Assembly: GCF_900187965.1 (NCBI RefSeq)
Contig: NZ_FZNL01000002.1
Location: 1-64,000, forward strand
Direction: 5' to 3'
DNA length: 64,000 bases
Source of the DNA: Flavobacterium sp. ov086
GTDB lineage: Bacteria > Bacteroidota > Bacteroidia > Flavobacteriales > Flavobacteriaceae
Each line of letters begins with the position of its first letter. Position 1 is the stretch's first letter. Shown piece by piece: positions 45,547-54,465 of this stretch. A program made the position numbers and the translations under genes. Under the pieces are notes generated by a model, which searched no databases, was not told the DNA's origin, and worked only from the letters and a program-made list of their open reading frames with translations.

Positions 45547-46500
45547 TTAGCGTTTTCTTTTTCTTGTTGCCATATATTCTTCAATTGCTTCTTTGGTTGT
45601 ATACCAGTTTCGACCTTCTTTATAAGCGTCTATTTTACCTGTTCTGGCAAGTAAACTAACATATTCCTGACCGTATGGAGCACTAGGTTCACTTACAATA
45701 TCTATAATAGGTTGGAAATCATAACTGCTTCCCGGCATTGCATTTAAGTAAATATTGAGCGTTCGTTCTAAAGCCTGACACATCAAAAGCGTTAACTTTT
45801 GATAATTACCATTATTAGCCTGATTGAGTGCTTCATAATACTTTTTTCTATCATTTTTAAGGATTATAGCCGGAGGAAAACCACAACGCATCAAAATTAA
45901 ATTCATGCTTAAACGAACCGTACGACCGTTTCCGTCAAAAAAAGGATGAATCCAAACTAGTTTATGATGGTAAATTGTTGCCAGTTCAATATCGTTTAAA
46001 CCTAACGGATTTGTATTGATAAACTCAATTAATTCATCGAGATAATCTGAAACTTTATTGGCATTTGGAGGCATAAAATTAGCGCCTGAAATACGTACGC
46101 CACCGTTTCGTAAACGTCCTGCAAAATCATCTTCGATAGAACGTAAAACCAATCCGTGAATCGATAAAATATCGATACTTCTCAGGCTATAATTAGTATC
46201 AACAATCGAATACAAATAATCAATTGCTTTGTCGTGATTGTGCGTTTCAAAATGTTCCCGAAGCGATTTTCCTTTAATCGTAATTCCTTCCTGAATAACC
46301 ATTTGGGTTTCACGTAAACTCATGGTATTTCCTTCGATACTGTTTGAATTGTAGGTCCATTCTAAAGATAAGCTCTCGCGAATTTTGTGTAAAGCGATAT
46401 TGGGCAATGGTCTGCTATTTTGCAAATCAAGCCTTTTTTGGTACAATCGATCAAATGTCGATTGAAATTCTTCTCTGTATGTTAGGTCTATATTCCACAT
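45547..46500 (-). CDS. Fic-family protein with inhibitory helix and C-terminal HTH
   Basis: The 317-residue protein has the Fic catalytic motif HPFFDGNGRTVR at residues 185-196. The N-terminal inhibition motif SNSIEG (Ser52, Glu56, Gly57) marks a self-inhibited class II enzyme. The C-terminal 50 residues (EYVSLLARTGKIDAYKEGRN, then WYTTKEAIEEYM) look like an excisionase-type DNA-binding domain. Fic proteins usually transfer AMP from ATP to target proteins. The HTH domain and the perfect inverted repeat over its promoter suggest autoregulation. Confidence 0.92.
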   Translation of the reverse strand: MWNIDLTYREEFQSTFDRLYQKRLDLQNSRPLPNIALHKIRESLSLEWTYNSNSIEGNTMSLRETQMVIQEGITIKGKSLREHFETHNHDKAIDYLYSIVDTNYSLRSIDILSIHGLVLRSIEDDFAGRLRNGGVRISGANFMPPNANKVSDYLDELIEFINTNPLGLNDIELATIYHHKLVWIHPFFDGNGRTVRLSMNLILMRCGFPPAIILKNDRKKYYEALNQANNGNYQKLTLLMCQALERTLNIYLNAMPGSSYDFQPIIDIVSEPSAPYGQEYVSLLARTGKIDAYKEGRNWYTTKEAIEEYMATRKRKR

Positions 46501-46507
46501 AATCCCA

Positions 46508-46515
46508 CAAAGATA
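46508..46515 (-). promoter_or_regulatory. -7 box of the fic gene
   Basis: On the minus strand this reads TATCTTTG, an exact match ending 7 nt before the ATG. It implies a leaderless or nearly leaderless message. Confidence 0.55.
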
Positions 46516-46518
46516 CTT

Positions 46519-46562
46519 CTTAATATCGGATAACTCTAATTTTTAACTTATCCGATATTAAG
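46519..46562. promoter_or_regulatory. Perfect 15-bp inverted repeat over the fic promoter
   Basis: CTTAATATCGGATAA (46519-46533) is exactly complementary to TTATCCGATATTAAG (46548-46562), with a 14-bp spacer. It begins 4 bp upstream of the -7 box, so a bound protein would block the promoter. There is no T run, which argues against a simple terminator. Confidence 0.65.
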
Positions 46563-46563
46563 C

Positions 46564-48348
46564 TTACTCAATTGTCATAGAACGCAGTTTGGTTCTATAG
46601 GCTTCAAGTGCTATAGATTTGGAAATGAAACCGTAATATTTATCATTTCGGATAACCGGAAGAAAAGCCGTTTTTGATTTTTCGAATTTGCTCATTACAA
46701 TTTCCATACTGTCAAAAGAAGAAATAGTGGCAGCCGGAGCTTTCATGACATCTTTGATTATAGTATATTTTACACGATAAGAGTTGAAAATAATTTCGCG
46801 GATATCATTAAAATGAACGATACCAACCAGTTCTTTTTCGTTGTTTACAACCGCAAAAACGACTTGATTAGAATGTGAAATCAAATCAACTAATTTGCTT
46901 AAATTATCATCAGGGTGTACCGTTAAATAATCGCATTGAATGATAGTATCAATATCTAATGTAGACAGAATGTTTGAATCTTTATTGCTTGTAAAAGCAT
47001 GTCCTTTTTTAGCCAGACCTTTTACATCCAGAGAATATTTTTCGAAACGTTTAGAAATCGCAAAACTTATTGAAGATACAATCATAAGCGGAATCATCAA
47101 ACTGTAACCGCCAGTGATTTCGGCAATTAAGAAGATTGCTGTTAGCGGCGCGTGAAATAATCCGCTCAAAATTCCAGCCATTCCTACCATTGTAAAGTTA
47201 CTTATGGGCAATTTTGCTAAACCAATTAGTGTGATAAATTTCGAGAAGAAGTATCCCAAATAAGATCCTAAAAATAGGGAAGGAGCAAAGTTACCTCCGT
47301 TTCCGCCACTTCCGATAGTTAGCCCCGAAGCAAATACTTTTACCATCATAGTACAACCCACAAAGAGTAATAAAACCCATTGATTGTTTCTGAAATCTCC
47401 AAACAAAGTATTGTCTAAGATTTTTCCCGGATCTGATTCAGATAGTGTTTTGATGCTTTCGTAACCTTCCCCAAAAAGCGTTGGAAAAATGAAAATCAGC
47501 AATGCTAATAATGAAGAACCAATTAAGGCTTTTTTGTAGGCTCCCATTTTCAGATTAGCAAAATAATGCTCAACTCTTTGAAAGTTTCTTGCATAATATA
47601 CGGCTATAAATCCGGTCAAAATTCCCAGAAGAACATAAAATGGAATGTTATGATAATTAAAAGCTTCTTGTTTTTTGAAGGATAATAAAATCGTTTCATC
47701 CAGAACAATTGCAGAAACCAAAGCTCCGGTTGCTGCTGAAATCATGATTGGAGTAAATGCCGAGATACTTACATCGACCAACAAAACTTCAATAGCAAAT
47801 AGAACTCCGGCAATTGGAGCGTTAAAAGCGGCTGAAATTCCTGCTGCAACACCACAGCCAATCAACAAAGTTCTGTCTTTATATGGTAATTTATAATTTT
47901 GAGCAAAATTGGATCCAAAAGCGGCTCCTGTAACTACAATAGGGCTTTCAAGACCTGCAGAACCTCCCAGGCCAACGGTTAAGGAACTCGTTACGATTTG
48001 CGCGTACATTTGTTTTTTCGGGATGATACTTGCTTTTTTAGCAACGGCATAAAGAATTTGTGAAGTTCCTTTTTCTATAGTTCCGTTTAGGACCCTTTTT
48101 ACAACAAAAACAGTAAGTACAATACCAATAATTGGCAAAATACTGTTGATGAAACTTAATTTTAAGATTCCGTTGATGTACGTCGCAAAAGAGAAAACAC
48201 TATGGGCAAAAGTTTTTAAAACGATTACTGCCAAAGAACAAGAAATACCAATTAAAACACTTGATAAAAAAATAAATTGCTTTGGCGTCATCAATGACTG
48301 TCCTAAAGCGATGATGCTTTCTAGTTTTCTAAAATATTTTTTTAGCAT
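46564..48348 (-). CDS. ClC-family chloride channel or antiporter with CBS domains
   Basis: The 594-residue membrane protein has the ClC selectivity and gating elements: GLGGSAGLESPIVVTGAAFG with the gating Glu, GVAAGISAAFNAPIAGVLFA, and GSGGNGGNFAPSLFLGSYLG. A cytoplasmic tail of about 150 residues holds two CBS domains (from about residue 445 to the end), which in this family sense nucleotides. Channel versus exchanger mode cannot be decided reliably by eye. Its 3' end is 1 bp from the inverted repeat over the fic promoter. Confidence 0.92.
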   Translation of the reverse strand: MLKKYFRKLESIIALGQSLMTPKQFIFLSSVLIGISCSLAVIVLKTFAHSVFSFATYINGILKLSFINSILPIIGIVLTVFVVKRVLNGTIEKGTSQILYAVAKKASIIPKKQMYAQIVTSSLTVGLGGSAGLESPIVVTGAAFGSNFAQNYKLPYKDRTLLIGCGVAAGISAAFNAPIAGVLFAIEVLLVDVSISAFTPIMISAATGALVSAIVLDETILLSFKKQEAFNYHNIPFYVLLGILTGFIAVYYARNFQRVEHYFANLKMGAYKKALIGSSLLALLIFIFPTLFGEGYESIKTLSESDPGKILDNTLFGDFRNNQWVLLLFVGCTMMVKVFASGLTIGSGGNGGNFAPSLFLGSYLGYFFSKFITLIGLAKLPISNFTMVGMAGILSGLFHAPLTAIFLIAEITGGYSLMIPLMIVSSISFAISKRFEKYSLDVKGLAKKGHAFTSNKDSNILSTLDIDTIIQCDYLTVHPDDNLSKLVDLISHSNQVVFAVVNNEKELVGIVHFNDIREIIFNSYRVKYTIIKDVMKAPAATISSFDSMEIVMSKFEKSKTAFLPVIRNDKYYGFISKSIALEAYRTKLRSMTIE

Positions 48349-48375
48349 TCTGTTTGTAAAGAGTTAGGGAAACTA

Positions 48376-48383
48376 CAAATTTA
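48376..48383 (-). promoter_or_regulatory. -7 box of the ClC gene
   Basis: On the minus strand this reads TAAATTTG, an exact TANNTTTG match 27 nt upstream of the ATG at 48348. Confidence 0.5.
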
Positions 48384-48434
48384 GCTCATAGCATTTAATT
48401 TTGTGTTGTTTTTACAGAAAAATCTGTTTTTAAT

Positions 48435-50117
48435 TTAAAAACCAACTGCTGTATCGTCTCCGCGAAAATCGGCGCCACCTTCAAGACTTTTGTTTGGTAA
48501 AACCAAAATACAATCCAATTTTCCAATTACAGGAGTTGTTTTTTCGTTGATTAAATATCCTTTTGCTTTTAGTTTATCAATAGTAGTAGTGTCAAAAGCA
48601 TTTGGCTCAAAAGTAATTAAATCCGGGAGCCATTGATGGTGAAAACGTGGTGCATTTACGGCTTCCTGCATGCTTAAATTGTACTCGTAAACATTTAGAA
48701 TTGCCTGTAAAACAGAAGTAATAATAGTAGAACCTCCGGGAGAACCAACAACCATAAACAGATTTCCGTTTTTCTCTACAATCGTTGGAGTCATTGAACT
48801 TAACATTCTCTTTTTTGGAGCAATACTGTTAGCCTCATTTCCTACTAAACCAAACATATTTGGAGATCCTGGTTTTGCACTAAAATCATCCATTTCGTTG
48901 TTTAAAAAGAAACCCAATTCATCACAATAATATTTAGACCCAAAACCGTCATTTATTGTCGTTGTTGCCGCAACAGCATTTCCTTGTGCATCTACAATCG
49001 AATAATGTGTAGTTTCGGTGCTTTCGTTATACGTTACTTTTCCTTCTTTTATATCCGATGATAAACTGGCTTTGTTTACATCAAAACTTGACATTCTGTC
49101 TTTTAAATAGGAATCGGTTAATAGAGCGTTGATCGGAATTTTTACAAAATCAGGATCACCTAGAAACTGACTTCTGTCGGCATAAGCTCTTCTTTCTGCT
49201 TCAACAATTACCTGGATCGATTCTTCAGAATTATGTCCCATTTTTGATAAATCATAAGGAGCAATCATTTTCATGATTTGTGCCAGACAGATTCCACCGC
49301 TGCTTGGAGGCGACATTGAAGTTATTTTTAAATCTTTATAATTAAATTGTAGCGGTTTTCTCCATTTCGCTTCATAAGTTGCTAAATCTTTAAGCGTGAT
49401 AATTCCACCTCTTTTTTGCAGATAATCAACTAAAATTTTAGCCGTTTTACCCTTATAGAATTCATCTTTTCCGTTTTTTAGAATGCGTTTCAAAGTGCTT
49501 GCCAAAGCGGGATATTTAATCGTGTCATTTTCCTTGAATTTCCCCGCCATAAGCGTGTTTGGCCCATTTGCTTTGACAATAGCATCATAATAATTTTCGA
49601 GTTGTTTTTGTTGTTTTTGAGTTACAATTACACCTCTTTCGGCAAGAGCGATAACAGGTTTCAAAATTTCGGACATTGGTAAGGAACCTAATTTTTTATG
49701 AACCGCAAAAACTCCGGCTACAGTTCCGGGAATACCAATTGCTAACGCAGTTTCGGTGCTTTTTCCTTTTATTACATTTCCGTCTTTATCCAGAAACATA
49801 TCTTTTGTTGCTGCCAATGGAGCTTTTTCGCGATAATCTAATGAACCAACTTCGCCATTTGCTTTTCGGTAGACCATAAATCCGCCGCCGCCAATATTTC
49901 CGGCATACGGATAAGCAACTGCCAAAGCCAATTCGGTGGCAACCATAGCGTCAAAAGCATTTCCGCCTTTCTTCATAATGTCAGCGCCAATTTTTGAAGC
50001 TTCCTGACGTGCAGAAACGACCATCGCTTTTGTTGCGACTAAACCTGTTGGTTTAACAACTTCCTGAGCAGAACAATAAAGAGAAATAAAGCTGAATAAA
50101 AGGGTGATTTTTTTCAT
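48435..50117 (-). CDS. ggt: Gamma-glutamyltransferase
   Basis: The 560-residue periplasmic precursor has a signal peptide (LLFSFISLYCSAQ). It matures by autocleavage before Thr369 in TTHYSIVDAQGNAVAATTTI, the nucleophile and new N-terminus of the small subunit. Other family signatures are GGNAFDAMVATELALAV, GGGGFMVY, SPPSSGGICLAQ and SMTPTIVEKNG with GSPGGSTIITSV. The enzyme cleaves glutathione and transfers gamma-glutamyl groups. No operon partner is obvious. Confidence 0.96.
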   Translation of the reverse strand: MKKITLLFSFISLYCSAQEVVKPTGLVATKAMVVSARQEASKIGADIMKKGGNAFDAMVATELALAVAYPYAGNIGGGGFMVYRKANGEVGSLDYREKAPLAATKDMFLDKDGNVIKGKSTETALAIGIPGTVAGVFAVHKKLGSLPMSEILKPVIALAERGVIVTQKQQKQLENYYDAIVKANGPNTLMAGKFKENDTIKYPALASTLKRILKNGKDEFYKGKTAKILVDYLQKRGGIITLKDLATYEAKWRKPLQFNYKDLKITSMSPPSSGGICLAQIMKMIAPYDLSKMGHNSEESIQVIVEAERRAYADRSQFLGDPDFVKIPINALLTDSYLKDRMSSFDVNKASLSSDIKEGKVTYNESTETTHYSIVDAQGNAVAATTTINDGFGSKYYCDELGFFLNNEMDDFSAKPGSPNMFGLVGNEANSIAPKKRMLSSMTPTIVEKNGNLFMVVGSPGGSTIITSVLQAILNVYEYNLSMQEAVNAPRFHHQWLPDLITFEPNAFDTTTIDKLKAKGYLINEKTTPVIGKLDCILVLPNKSLEGGADFRGDDTAVGF

Positions 50118-50159
50118 AAAAAGTAATGTGGTATTTTAAGGTATAGAATCTTACAGATT

Positions 50160-50744
50160 TTATAGAGAAAGTAATTTTTGATTGGCTTGCTGTTTTATAT
50201 CTTCAAAGAAAAGACCAAACTCACTTTCAAATTCCGAATAAAACTCTTTGAGTTCCTGAGTTGCAAACTGCATTTTGGATTGATTTTTTGATCTTCGGTC
50301 CATTTGAGTTAAAATATGCTGAATGCCGTCTACACTATGATAACTCCAAAGCCAGTTTTCGCGAATCATAGTTGGCATTAAATCCTGTGTTCTTTCTGTT
50401 AGAATTGGATAATTTTCATGCAAAGCTCTGTAAAATCGGTTAACGAAACGATCCAGTTTTTCATCAGAATATTTTTCCCAGTTTTTGGCTAAAAAGTGAT
50501 CGTAGAGAATATCTACAATTACACCGGCATAATGATGGTATTTGTCATGTAAACGCTTGGTACTTTGTCTAAAAACATCATGTGAATCTGTATAAGTATC
50601 AATAAAACGATGAAGAATGATTCCTTTTTGGACATCCTCAGGAAAATGCTCAAATTGTTTTCCCCGAATTCCATCGGCCATAAAATTGCCAATTTTAATC
50701 AGATCATTTTCACCAGAAAGATATATATGGGCTAGGAAGTTCAT
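50160..50744 (-). CDS. Acyl carrier protein phosphodiesterase-like protein (AcpH family)
   Basis: The 194-residue helical protein starts MNFLAHIYLSGENDLIKIGN and has the family metal-site pattern FMADGIRG, LHRFIDTYTDSHDVFRQS and AGVIVDILYDHFLAKNW. AcpH removes the phosphopantetheine group from holo-ACP. It is an HD-like all-alpha enzyme acting in the cytoplasm. The length matches the family. It lies 42 bp upstream of ggt on the same strand, which is probably coincidental. Confidence 0.88.
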   Translation of the reverse strand: MNFLAHIYLSGENDLIKIGNFMADGIRGKQFEHFPEDVQKGIILHRFIDTYTDSHDVFRQSTKRLHDKYHHYAGVIVDILYDHFLAKNWEKYSDEKLDRFVNRFYRALHENYPILTERTQDLMPTMIRENWLWSYHSVDGIQHILTQMDRRSKNQSKMQFATQELKEFYSEFESEFGLFFEDIKQQANQKLLSL

Positions 50745-50751
50745 TTTTTGT

Positions 50752-51082
50752 GAGGTTCTAGGGTTCTTTTTTTAGAGGTGCTAAGTATCTGAGATACTAT
50801 GTTGTTAAGTTTTTTAGTTATTATGCCTAAGCTTTGGGACTACCCCGAGGCTTCGGGACTAAGTTCTCTCTTGTAAAAGTATGAAAACTTTTTCATATCG
50901 TTTTATTGAATGATATGGCTTCTAAAGTTAATGTTATTAAATCCCATGAGCTTAGTCTTTTAGCCACTTAACCACTTGTTTATAAGACATTATAGAATCT
51001 TAGTCCCGAAGCCTCGGGATAGTAACTTAGTGACTCAGCAACTTTTTTAAAAATTCTTAGCAACTTAGCAACTTAGAACCTC
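50752..51082. repeat. Large palindromic intergenic element
   Basis: The 382-bp gap between acpH and glmM is an imperfect inverted element. The ends are GAGGTTCTA and TAGAACCTC. Further in, CCCGAGGCTTCGGGACTAAG (50842-50861) is matched by CTTAGTCCCGAAGCCTCGGG (50999-51018). The right part is made of short direct units CTTAGCAA. No ORF is credible. Confidence 0.65.
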
Positions 51083-51093
51083 AGTAACTTTTT

Positions 51094-51101
51094 TATATTT
51101 G
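51094..51101 (+). promoter_or_regulatory. -7 box of glmM
   Basis: TATATTTG is an exact TANNTTTG match 25 nt upstream of the ATG at 51127. Confidence 0.5.
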
Positions 51102-51126
51102 TAACTGGTAACTATAACTCACAAAA

Positions 51127-52515
51127 ATGACTTTAATAAAATCAATTTCAGGTATACGAGGAACAATCGGTGGAAAAGTAGGAGATAACCTGACTCCAGT
51201 TGATGCTGTAAAATTTGCATCGGCATATGGTACTTTTCTGAAAAACAATACTTCAAAAGAAAAATTAACTGTTGTAATTGGTCGTGACGCCAGAATCTCA
51301 GGACCAATGATTCACAATCTTGTCGTAAATACTTTAGTAGGTTTAGGAATTAATGTAATTGATCTAGGGCTTTCTACTACACCAACTGTTGAAGTTGCTG
51401 TGCCTTTGGAAAAAGCTGATGGCGGAATTATTTTGACTGCTTCTCACAATCCAAAGCAATGGAATGCTTTGAAATTGCTAAATGAAAAAGGAGAGTTTTT
51501 AAGCGGGGCAGAAGGTGCAAAAATCCTTGAAATTGCTGATGCTGAAGCTTTTGATTTCTCAGATGTGGATAGTTTGGGCGAAATCACGATAAATGATGCA
51601 TATATGGATATTCATATCGACGAGGTTTTAAATTTACCTTTAGTAGATGTTGAAGCTGTAAAGGCGGCGAAATTTAAAGTTGTTGTGGATGGTGTAAATT
51701 CTTCTGGAGGAATTATTATTCCAAGATTATTAGAATTAATGGGCGTTGAAGTAGTAAAATTATATTGTGAACCAAACGGACATTTCCCTCACAATCCAGA
51801 ACCTTTAAAAGAACATTTAACAGACATCTCTGAATTGGTTGTTAAAGAAAAAGCGCACCTTGGAGTTGTTGTTGATCCGGATGTTGATCGTTTGGCTTTT
51901 ATTTGCGAAGACGGAGAAATGTTTGGTGAAGAGTATACTTTGGTGGCTTGCGCCGATTATGTTTTGAGTAAAACTCCAGGAAACACAGTTTCAAACATGT
52001 CATCGTCTCGTGCTTTGCGTGATGTAACTGTTGCTCACGGTGGGAAATATGAAGCCAGTGCAGTTGGAGAAGTGAATGTTGTTGAATTAATGAAAAAAAA
52101 CAACGCTATTATTGGTGGTGAAGGTAACGGAGGAATTATTTATCCGGAATCTCATTATGGAAGAGATAGTTTGGTAGGAGTTGCTTTATTTTTGACGCAT
52201 TTAGCAAATAAAAAAATGTCAGTTTCGGCATTGAGAGCTTCGTATCCTGAATATTATATGAGCAAAAACAAAATTGAATTAACACCACAAATTGATGTTG
52301 ATGCAATTTTAGTAGCAATGACTGAAAAGTATAAAAACGAAGATATTACAACTATTGACGGTGTGAAAATTGATTTTGCTACAGAATGGGTACATTTAAG
52401 AAAATCGAACACAGAACCAATTATCCGAATCTATACTGAAGCTCCTTCTCAGGAAAAAGCAGATGTTTTGGCTCTTCGAATTATTGATGAAATAAAAGCA
52501 ATTGCAGGAATTTAA
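51127..52515 (+). CDS. glmM: Phosphoglucosamine mutase (phosphohexomutase family)
   Basis: The 462-residue enzyme has the phosphoserine loop TASHNPKQWNALKLL, the Mg-binding loop VVDPDVDRLAFICEDG, the sugar-binding GGEGNGGIIYP and the C-terminal phosphate site KSNTEPIIRIYTEA. It interconverts glucosamine-6-phosphate and glucosamine-1-phosphate for cell-wall and LPS synthesis. A phosphomannomutase role is possible because the motifs are shared. It has its own promoter and a terminator. Confidence 0.9.
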   Translation: MTLIKSISGIRGTIGGKVGDNLTPVDAVKFASAYGTFLKNNTSKEKLTVVIGRDARISGPMIHNLVVNTLVGLGINVIDLGLSTTPTVEVAVPLEKADGGIILTASHNPKQWNALKLLNEKGEFLSGAEGAKILEIADAEAFDFSDVDSLGEITINDAYMDIHIDEVLNLPLVDVEAVKAAKFKVVVDGVNSSGGIIIPRLLELMGVEVVKLYCEPNGHFPHNPEPLKEHLTDISELVVKEKAHLGVVVDPDVDRLAFICEDGEMFGEEYTLVACADYVLSKTPGNTVSNMSSSRALRDVTVAHGGKYEASAVGEVNVVELMKKNNAIIGGEGNGGIIYPESHYGRDSLVGVALFLTHLANKKMSVSALRASYPEYYMSKNKIELTPQIDVDAILVAMTEKYKNEDITTIDGVKIDFATEWVHLRKSNTEPIIRIYTEAPSQEKADVLALRIIDEIKAIAGI

Positions 52516-52537
52516 TTTTTAGCAATTCAAACATAAA

Positions 52538-52571
52538 GAACCTCTTTCAAATTAATGGAAGAGGTTTTTTA
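52538..52571 (+). terminator. Terminator of glmM
   Basis: AACCTCTTTC pairs with GGAAGAGGTT around a short loop, followed by TTTTTT. Confidence 0.8.
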
Positions 52572-52659
52572 TTATAAATGCAATCCAAGGTTGAAAGTCT
52601 GCAATTTGTGCCTTTAGACACTAAATATAGGTAGTCATTATAGGTTCAAAATTCATTGA

Positions 52660-52709
52660 CGTGCTGTAGGTATGCAACAAAAAGGTAACTATTACGTACC
52701 TATGGCACG
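52660..52709. repeat. Imperfect inverted repeat, 'cgtgctgtaggta' type
   Basis: CGTGCTGTAGGTATG and CGTACCTATGGCACG are inverted copies with three mismatches in 15, around a 20-bp centre. It lies between the two convergent terminators. Confidence 0.5.
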
Positions 52710-52733
52710 CTAAATTTATTCCAAATATAAATA

Positions 52734-52772
52734 AAAAGTCCAAAAAAGAATGTTGCTTTTTTGGACTTTATT
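52734..52772 (-). terminator. Terminator of the acyltransferase gene
   Basis: AAGTCCAAAAAA pairs with TTTTTTGGACTT; read on the minus strand the stem is followed by a T run. Confidence 0.8.
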
Positions 52773-52788
52773 TTTTGCAGTTGAGTTA

Positions 52789-53661
52789 TTATTGAATACG
52801 ATGTTTCCATCTTTTATGCGTCCATAAATAAAATTCAGGAGCTTCGTAAATTTGTTTTTCAACTTCTCTTAAATACTTTTCGGTAATGTCAAAATTTTCG
52901 TATTCTTTAGGATTGTCTGCAATTGGTATAATTGTGGCTTCGTAGTAACCGCGGCTTACTTTTTTGACTTTTACAAAAACTACACTTAAATCATATTTTT
53001 TAGCTAGCATTTCGGCACCGGTATGTACGGGAACTTCGATTCCCATGAATTTCATCGAATGAAAAATTCGGTCTAGTTTTGGTGATTGATCACTTGCTAA
53101 ACCATACATGCTTAAAATTCCGTCACGCTGATTTTGAGCCATTGTCGGAATTGCTTTTCTAGTTTCAACTAATTCCGTATCATATTTTGAACGAATTTTT
53201 CGAACCAACTTATCAAAGTATGGATTGGCAACTTTTTTGTAAACAGCAATTCCCTGAAAATCAATTTTCGTATTAATAGTCAAAAGCCATTCATAACTCG
53301 CATAGTGAGAAGCTACCAGAATAACACTTTTCCCTTTTTTGGCATATTCGTTTATAAGATCAAGATTGGTGACTTTAAATCTTTTTTCCATTTCCTGAGG
53401 CGACATGCTCATAGTTTTAATCATTTCCAGAAACATATCGCACATATGTTTGTAGAATTTCTTTTCGATCTCTTTTCGTTCAGCATCGCTTAAATGTGGT
53501 AAAGTAAGGGTTAAGTTTTCGCGAACCACTTTTTTGCGGTAGCCTACAACTCGGTAAATTAGAAAATATACGAAATCAGAAAACCAATAAAACAATCGAA
53601 ACGGAAGTATAGAGATAAGCCATAGAAGTGGATAGGCTAGTATATAAACGAGAAATTGCAT
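52789..53661 (-). CDS. Lysophospholipid acyltransferase, LpxL/HtrB-like
   Basis: The 290-residue protein has an N-terminal membrane helix (FLVYILAYPLLWLISILPF) and the HX4E catalytic motif in VASHYASYEWLL. SDQSPK and EMLAKKYDLSVVFVKV follow, as in the LpxL/LpxM late acyltransferases of lipid A. Its likely role is adding a secondary acyl chain to lipid A or a related aminolipid at the inner membrane. Acyl specificity is not determined. The start is supported by a TATATTTG box upstream. Confidence 0.9.
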   Translation of the reverse strand: MQFLVYILAYPLLWLISILPFRLFYWFSDFVYFLIYRVVGYRKKVVRENLTLTLPHLSDAERKEIEKKFYKHMCDMFLEMIKTMSMSPQEMEKRFKVTNLDLINEYAKKGKSVILVASHYASYEWLLTINTKIDFQGIAVYKKVANPYFDKLVRKIRSKYDTELVETRKAIPTMAQNQRDGILSMYGLASDQSPKLDRIFHSMKFMGIEVPVHTGAEMLAKKYDLSVVFVKVKKVSRGYYEATIIPIADNPKEYENFDITEKYLREVEKQIYEAPEFYLWTHKRWKHRIQ

Positions 53662-53675
53662 GTAATTTTTTTTTA

Positions 53676-53683
53676 CAAATATA
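53676..53683 (-). promoter_or_regulatory. -7 box of the acyltransferase gene
   Basis: On the minus strand this reads TATATTTG, an exact consensus match 14 nt upstream of the ATG at 53661. Confidence 0.5.
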
Positions 53684-53773
53684 AATTAAAAATGGATAAC
53701 CACTGATATTTTGGATGGACGCTAACATATGTTTAAGAATGACTATATTTACAATTCACAATAAATGTTTTTT

Positions 53774-54412
53774 ATGAATACCATTTTAATTGGAATTATA
53801 GTTGCCAATGTTTTGATAAGTTACAAAGGTTTTAACGATCTTTCTTTTTTTAGAAAATACGAATTTCATGTAGGAAGTATCCGCTCAGGAGAACAAATCA
53901 GAATGCTTTCTTCGGGGTTTTTGCATGTAGATATGATACATTTGATCTTTAATATGATGACGCTTTGGTTTTTTGCGCCGGTTGTAATACAATGGCTTGG
54001 AACTTTCTCTTTCGTTCTGGTTTATTTTGGAAGTTTAATCTTTGGAAGTCTGTTAACAATGCTATTTCATAAAAATGATTATAGCTATCGTGCCGTTGGA
54101 GCTTCGGGAGCTGTTACAGGAGTTTTATACTCTGCAATATTGCTTCAGCCGGATATGATGCTAGGAATTTTCTTTGTGATACCAATACCGGCATATTTAT
54201 TTGGAATTTTATATTTATTATATTCGATTTACGGAATGCGTGCCAAAAATGATAATATTGGACATACAGCACATTTTGGAGGTGCTATGGGCGGTTATTT
54301 GATAACATTGTTAAAAGAACCTTCATTATTTGTTGATCATACTTTAATGGTTATTCTTTTAGCTATTCCTATTTTTATACTTTTTGTAATGGCAAAATTG
54401 GGAAAGCTCTAA
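53774..54412 (+). CDS. Rhomboid-family intramembrane serine protease
   Basis: The 212-residue membrane protein has about six helices. The catalytic Ser is in GASGAVTGVLYS and the catalytic His in HTAHFGGAMGGYLI. The HLIFNMMTLWFFAPVV segment carries the conserved H and N of the oxyanion site. It cleaves membrane proteins within or near the bilayer; the substrate is unknown. An in-frame ATG at 53765 would add three residues. Confidence 0.93.
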   Translation: MNTILIGIIVANVLISYKGFNDLSFFRKYEFHVGSIRSGEQIRMLSSGFLHVDMIHLIFNMMTLWFFAPVVIQWLGTFSFVLVYFGSLIFGSLLTMLFHKNDYSYRAVGASGAVTGVLYSAILLQPDMMLGIFFVIPIPAYLFGILYLLYSIYGMRAKNDNIGHTAHFGGAMGGYLITLLKEPSLFVDHTLMVILLAIPIFILFVMAKLGKL

Positions 54413-54465
54413 ATAATGGCACAACTTTTGAAAAGTCATTATCAAATAACTTAAATATAACAAAA

